Origin: Pedobacter sp. MC2016-24
GTDB taxonomy: Bacteria; Bacteroidota; Bacteroidia; Sphingobacteriales; Sphingobacteriaceae
Assembly (NCBI RefSeq): GCF_015223055.1
Contig: NZ_JADFBX010000004.1
Coordinates: forward strand, 372,001-436,000
Direction: 5' to 3'
Length of the DNA: 64,000 nt
Positions within the stretch are counted from its first letter, which is position 1. Every line of letters starts with the position of its first letter. Position numbers and translations under genes: made by a program. Under the pieces are notes generated by a model, which worked only from the letters and a program-made list of their open reading frames with translations, was not told the DNA's origin and made no database searches. This document shows, piece after piece, positions 60,309 through 64,000 of this stretch.

Positions 60309-63300
60309 TTAAAATTTGAGGGTAAGGTTTAAACCCATCGTACGGGTTGACGGAAATTGTGCGAGCTCTATTCCGGGTGTGATGGAACCGCTGTTCAGAT
60401 TGGCAGCTTCCGGATCAAAGCCCGGGAATTTGGAGATGACGAATAAGTCCCTTCCATAAATGCCAACATTTCCCTGTTTGATGATTTTACCCAACCATTT
60501 TTTAGGCAGATCGTATGCTATCCGCGCTTCGCGAAGTTTGATATAGGAAGCGTCAAAAATATTGGTTTCGGCATTGCCAATCTTATAATACTCTTCGAAG
60601 TATTTTAAGGAACTTACATTGGTAGTATTGGGTACGTAAGTCCCGTTGGGTAGCAATACGACACCATCACCAACCAAACCGCCTTCACGCCCCTGAAGGG
60701 TAACTTTTGTTTTCCCAAATGTGTTGAGCTTATGGTTCGTCTGGGAGAATACACTGCCGCCTTTTTGCCCGTCTATCAGTATGCTCACTTTGAAGTTTTT
60801 GATGTTGAACTCATTTAGCCAGCCACCTTTCCAATCGGCAAATACATTACCAAACTTTTTTGTAGTCACGTCAAGTTCTGCCGGAACGCCCGAACTGTTG
60901 TAAATCACTTTCCCCTCTGGTGAACGCTGAAAACCTTTGCCATAGATGTCACCCATACGGCCGCCAACCCTGGCTTCGATGGTTGCGTTTGTTTCGTGAC
61001 TGGCTAAAATCTGGCTGGTAATTCCATTGCTCAGTTCCTTTACATAACTTCTGTTTAGCGACCAGTTAAAAGTGGTGGTCCAGGAAAAGTTTGGCGCCAC
61101 AACCGGCTTACCTGTAAGCTGCACTTCGGCTCCGCGACTGCTGATCAGACCTGCATTGAGCAAAGCCCTGGTATATCCGGAGGCATCATCTAAAGGCGTT
61201 TCCAGGATCTGGTTGCGGCTGTTGTTTTTGTAAACTGCTACATCCAGACCAATCCGGTTTTTGAATAGGCGGATATCCATTCCAGCCTCATAGCTTGATG
61301 TAATCTCAGGTTTCAGGTTGGCGTTGAATAAGGTTCCCGGATTGGTAAAACCATTGCTATATACCTTGTCGTAATATTTAGCCGTTTGGTAGGGGCGGGT
61401 GTCATTACCCACCTGGGCCCATGATAACCTTAATTTGGCAAATGATACAGCTGTGGGCAGCTTAAATAGCTCATTCAAGACAAAACTGGTGTTGACGGAG
61501 GGATAGAAAAAGGAATTGTTTTTGTAGGGTAATGTGCTTGACCAGTCGTTGCGCCCCGTAACATCCAGAAATATCCGGTCTTTCCAGGAAAGCTGTGAAA
61601 GGGCATATAAACTATTGATCGCTTTTTTAATGCGATTGGGATCGGCAACGGCCTGATCCAGACTATTGGAGATTTGATATATGCCTGGCTGAGCAAGTTG
61701 ATCTGCATAAATCCCCGCAAAATTATAGCTTTGATGCATGTTGTTTCCACCCGCAGAAACGCTGTATTTGAGATCTTTATTGATTTCATTTTTATAAGTC
61801 AGCAAAGCATCTGTATTCACTTCGAAATTAAATACACTTTGCTCGCGGTACATGCCTTTTGCATATTTCGTCATGCTATACGGACGTTGTTGGGTTCTAA
61901 ATTCGTTAGACATGTCAATTCCGGAACGGACAGTCAGGTCCAGATTTGGAACAACCTGGTAACTCGCAGAAATATTGCCCACCACGCCGTTTTTATTCAT
62001 CTTGTTTAGCATCTCATAAACCTGCAGATACGGATTGTCTGGTCCGCGGTAAAAAGGGTTGCGTTGTTGTACGTTTTCCAGCCCGGGCTCCCAGTAAGGT
62101 TTAAACCAGTTGATGTCTATATTGGGGGCTGTGCCAATGATCATGAAATACATGATCGTTTGGTTATTGTATCCGGCAAGTGGCAGGTTGTCACTGGATT
62201 TATTCGTGTAATTTACTTTCGCATTGATCTTTAATTTATCGGATACCTGATGGTTTACAGATAAGGCAGCAGATAAACGCTCAAAACCTGTATTGGGCAT
62301 GATCCACTCGTTTTTGAGGTGTGTAACAGAGAAACGTGCGGCACTTTTATCGTTGCTGCCCTCTATGGCAATGCTGTTGGATAAGGTGACACCGGTTTTA
62401 AAGAAATCAGAAATATAGCCCTTATTCGCTACCCAGGGTCTGGGCGTTGCAGACTGTCCAGTTGGACTGTTTGGGTCATACTGATAATATAACTGTCCGT
62501 TAAATTTAGGTCCCCAGGCTCGTCCGGCACCAACAGATGTACTGGTATTTGGTCCGTCTTTACTATCTAAGTAAGAATAATAAGCATCTGTACGGCCTTC
62601 ACCATATTCGAATTGGTAGTCTGGCCACCTGTTAATCTGATCAATGCTGGTGTTGGAATTGAAGGTTACACCGATGCCATTATCTTTGCGTTTGCCTGAT
62701 TTTGTGGTGATGATCAAGGCACCATTGGCGGCACGACTGCCATACAAAGCAGTAGCACCCGGGCCTTTCAATACCGTGATGTTCTCGATGTCATCGGGAT
62801 TGATGTCTGATACGTCTGAACCAAAATCAACCGGACTATCTGCCCCAAGGTGTGCTTTGTAGCCTGTTCCTGTAATTTTGCTACTTACCGGGATGCCATC
62901 AATTACGATGAGTGCCTGGTTGTTGTCCAAGTTCAATGAGGATTCGCCCCGCAAGGTAATTCTTGAAGAGCCCATAGGACCAGAGCCGGTGCCTACAATA
63001 TTTAATCCGGCCACTTTTCCAGATAAAGCGTTCACCCAGTTATTGGTCTTGGCATCTTTAACTACATTCTCATTTAGTTTTTGAGCAGCATATCCTAATG
63101 ATTTCTCTTCTCTTTTGATACCAAGTGCCGTAACCAAAACTTCACTGAGCTGACCAACAACCGGTCGCATCGCGATGTTCAGTTGAAGTGTTTCTCCGCT
63201 TTTTACACTTACAGCCTCCTGGTGGTTTTCATAAGCAATGAAAGATGCCTGGATGGTATAACTGCCTGGGGCTAAGTTTACCGTAAATGCGCCAGCCGTA

Positions 63301-63782
63301 TTGCTTTGTAATACCTGGTTTGTTGGCATAATTCTGATGCTTACACCGGGTAAGGGAAGCCCGCGTTCATCCACTATTTTTCCAGACACTTTTCCAGGTG
63401 CCTGGGCTTTTTCAGGTTTGGGGTCGATTACTGCAATCATGCCATTCACCTGATTGAACCTGATTTTTTGCTTTTCTGAAAGTTCAATCAATACATCGGC
63501 CAGACTTTTGTTTTTAGCCGTAATGCTGATGCCCTGGCGATTGCCCTGAGCTTCGGTGTAAACAAATCTTAAACCCGATTGCTTTTCGATGCGTGTGATT
63601 GCATCTTTGAGAGAAACCTGGCTAACATGAAGGTTGATCCGGATTTCTTTTAAATTCTGGGACCTGGCCTTGGCGGCATACAGTAAACCTGTCATTGTTA
63701 GCGAGGTAACGATAATCAGAAAGGCTAGCCTTGTCATGGATTTTATTATTTTAATTAGATTTCTTTTTGTAGAATTGTACAT
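60309..63782 (-). CDS. SusC/RagA TonB-linked transporter, system D
   Basis: A 1157-residue receptor. Signal region (MTRLAFLIIVTSLTMTGLLY), STN domain (about 50-120, VSLKDAITRIEKQSGLRFVY), CarboxypepD_reg-like domain (about 133-215, GKIVDERGLPLPGVSIRI), plug with ALYGSRAANGALIITTKSG, and barrel ending TRTMGLNLTLKF. The STN domain and a FecR gene just upstream place it under sigma/anti-sigma control. It is followed by SusD and a secreted protein rather than a TlpA, unlike A-C. Confidence 0.94.
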   Translation of the reverse strand: MYNSTKRNLIKIIKSMTRLAFLIIVTSLTMTGLLYAAKARSQNLKEIRINLHVSQVSLKDAITRIEKQSGLRFVYTEAQGNRQGISITAKNKSLADVLIELSEKQKIRFNQVNGMIAVIDPKPEKAQAPGKVSGKIVDERGLPLPGVSIRIMPTNQVLQSNTAGAFTVNLAPGSYTIQASFIAYENHQEAVSVKSGETLQLNIAMRPVVGQLSEVLVTALGIKREEKSLGYAAQKLNENVVKDAKTNNWVNALSGKVAGLNIVGTGSGPMGSSRITLRGESSLNLDNNQALIVIDGIPVSSKITGTGYKAHLGADSPVDFGSDVSDINPDDIENITVLKGPGATALYGSRAANGALIITTKSGKRKDNGIGVTFNSNTSIDQINRWPDYQFEYGEGRTDAYYSYLDSKDGPNTSTSVGAGRAWGPKFNGQLYYQYDPNSPTGQSATPRPWVANKGYISDFFKTGVTLSNSIAIEGSNDKSAARFSVTHLKNEWIMPNTGFERLSAALSVNHQVSDKLKINAKVNYTNKSSDNLPLAGYNNQTIMYFMIIGTAPNIDINWFKPYWEPGLENVQQRNPFYRGPDNPYLQVYEMLNKMNKNGVVGNISASYQVVPNLDLTVRSGIDMSNEFRTQQRPYSMTKYAKGMYREQSVFNFEVNTDALLTYKNEINKDLKYSVSAGGNNMHQSYNFAGIYADQLAQPGIYQISNSLDQAVADPNRIKKAINSLYALSQLSWKDRIFLDVTGRNDWSSTLPYKNNSFFYPSVNTSFVLNELFKLPTAVSFAKLRLSWAQVGNDTRPYQTAKYYDKVYSNGFTNPGTLFNANLKPEITSSYEAGMDIRLFKNRIGLDVAVYKNNSRNQILETPLDDASGYTRALLNAGLISSRGAEVQLTGKPVVAPNFSWTTTFNWSLNRSYVKELSNGITSQILASHETNATIEARVGGRMGDIYGKGFQRSPEGKVIYNSSGVPAELDVTTKKFGNVFADWKGGWLNEFNIKNFKVSILIDGQKGGSVFSQTNHKLNTFGKTKVTLQGREGGLVGDGVVLLPNGTYVPNTTNVSSLKYFEEYYKIGNAETNIFDASYIKLREARIAYDLPKKWLGKIIKQGNVGIYGRDLFVISKFPGFDPEAANLNSGSITPGIELAQFPSTRTMGLNLTLKF

Positions 63783-63814
63783 AGCTTTTTTAAATGGTTT
63801 GTTGTCGTCAAAAT

Positions 63815-63880
63815 CAATAGGTCATAAAAGCAATTGGAGTGGGGGTAGTTGCATACCTTCACTTTTTTTATGGCCTATTG
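63815..63880. promoter_or_regulatory. Long-range hairpin between FecR and SusC, system D
   Basis: CAATAGGTCAT (63815-63825) pairs with ATGGCCTATTG (63870-63880) over 11 bp with one G-U pair, enclosing 44 bases that contain a small GCAA/TTGC stem. It occupies the same place as the hairpins in cassettes A, B and C. Confidence 0.55.
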
Positions 63881-63906
63881 TGTGGGGGGGGGCGTTCGAT
63901 GTGGTT

Positions 63907-64000
63907 TTACCAAATGCTGATCTCCTTTCCTTTCATATTGTAATTGAATTGACCGCTCAATCCGAGCATCTTCACAATGGTACCGATGCTTTCGTTATTT
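63907..64000 (-). CDS. FecR-family protein, C-terminal end only (right edge)
   Basis: The last 30 codons of a leftward gene that continues past the window, stop at 63907-63909. The visible residues NESIGTIVKMLGLSGQFNYN, then MKGKEISIW, match the C-terminus of FecR DUF4974 domains (compare KILKLSGINFKTEGKKI at the end of cassette C FecR). It lies 124 bases before the SusC of system D, the same order as in the other three systems. A sigma factor gene should lie further right. Confidence 0.8.
   Translation of the reverse strand, partial: NNESIGTIVKMLGLSGQFNYNMKGKEISIW

Overview
The window looks like the chromosome of a Bacteroidota bacterium, most likely a Sphingobacteriaceae member close to Pedobacter. 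This rests on gene families, not on a database search: several ECF sigma/FecR/SusC/SusD systems, a PorP/SprF protein beside a type IX secretion (CHU_C) substrate, LytTR two-component genes, DUF6266, TlpA proteins with DUF4369-like N-termini, few purine-rich Shine-Dalgarno sites, and several TAnnTTTG-type -7 elements. No tRNA, rRNA, CRISPR array or recognisable transposase was seen.

Layout. (1) 1-5293, minus strand: a tightly overlapping operon encoding a flavoprotein, a SAM methyltransferase, a type III polyketide synthase, a FabZ-like dehydratase, a ketosynthase, an acyl carrier protein and a phosphopantetheinyl transferase cut by the left edge. Together they look like a phenolic-lipid or pyrone pathway whose starter is carried on a dedicated ACP. 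(2) 5462-8448: a LuxR-type regulator, a small conserved protein and a LytS/LytTR two-component pair. (3) 8536-14344: an outer-membrane protein, PorP/SprF, a type IX substrate and two secreted Ig-like proteins. (4) 15093-19313: a DUF6266 protein, an AAA/PD-(D/E)XK protein, a membrane fatty-acid hydroxylase and a small barrel protein.

(5) 19463-49654 holds three complete cassettes of ECF sigma, FecR, SusC, SusD and TlpA: A at 19463-28616 (+), B at 31922-40395 (-) and C at 41638-49654 (+). Each should sense a ligand at SusC through its STN domain, signal through FecR to the sigma factor, import the ligand with SusCD, and act on it or its disulfides with the TlpA protein. Cassette B converges on a duplicated set of MauE/DoxX-like membrane proteins and tiny two-cysteine secreted proteins (30148-31876). 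This AT-rich block looks like a horizontally acquired or shuffled redox module and is the best candidate for an undescribed system. Only the start of the cassette B SusC gene keeps the normal base composition.

(6) 49769-57960: mixed genes (DUF2007, a radical SAM enzyme, a lipoprotein, a lipocalin, a MocR regulator, a Crp-like regulator, a lone FecR N-terminus, a DinB-like protein and DUF4198 with Fur-like boxes). (7) 58006-64000, minus strand: a fourth FecR-SusC-SusD system with a secreted protein; its FecR is cut by the right edge. All four FecR-to-SusC junctions contain long imperfect hairpins of unrelated sequence, an unexplained shared architecture.
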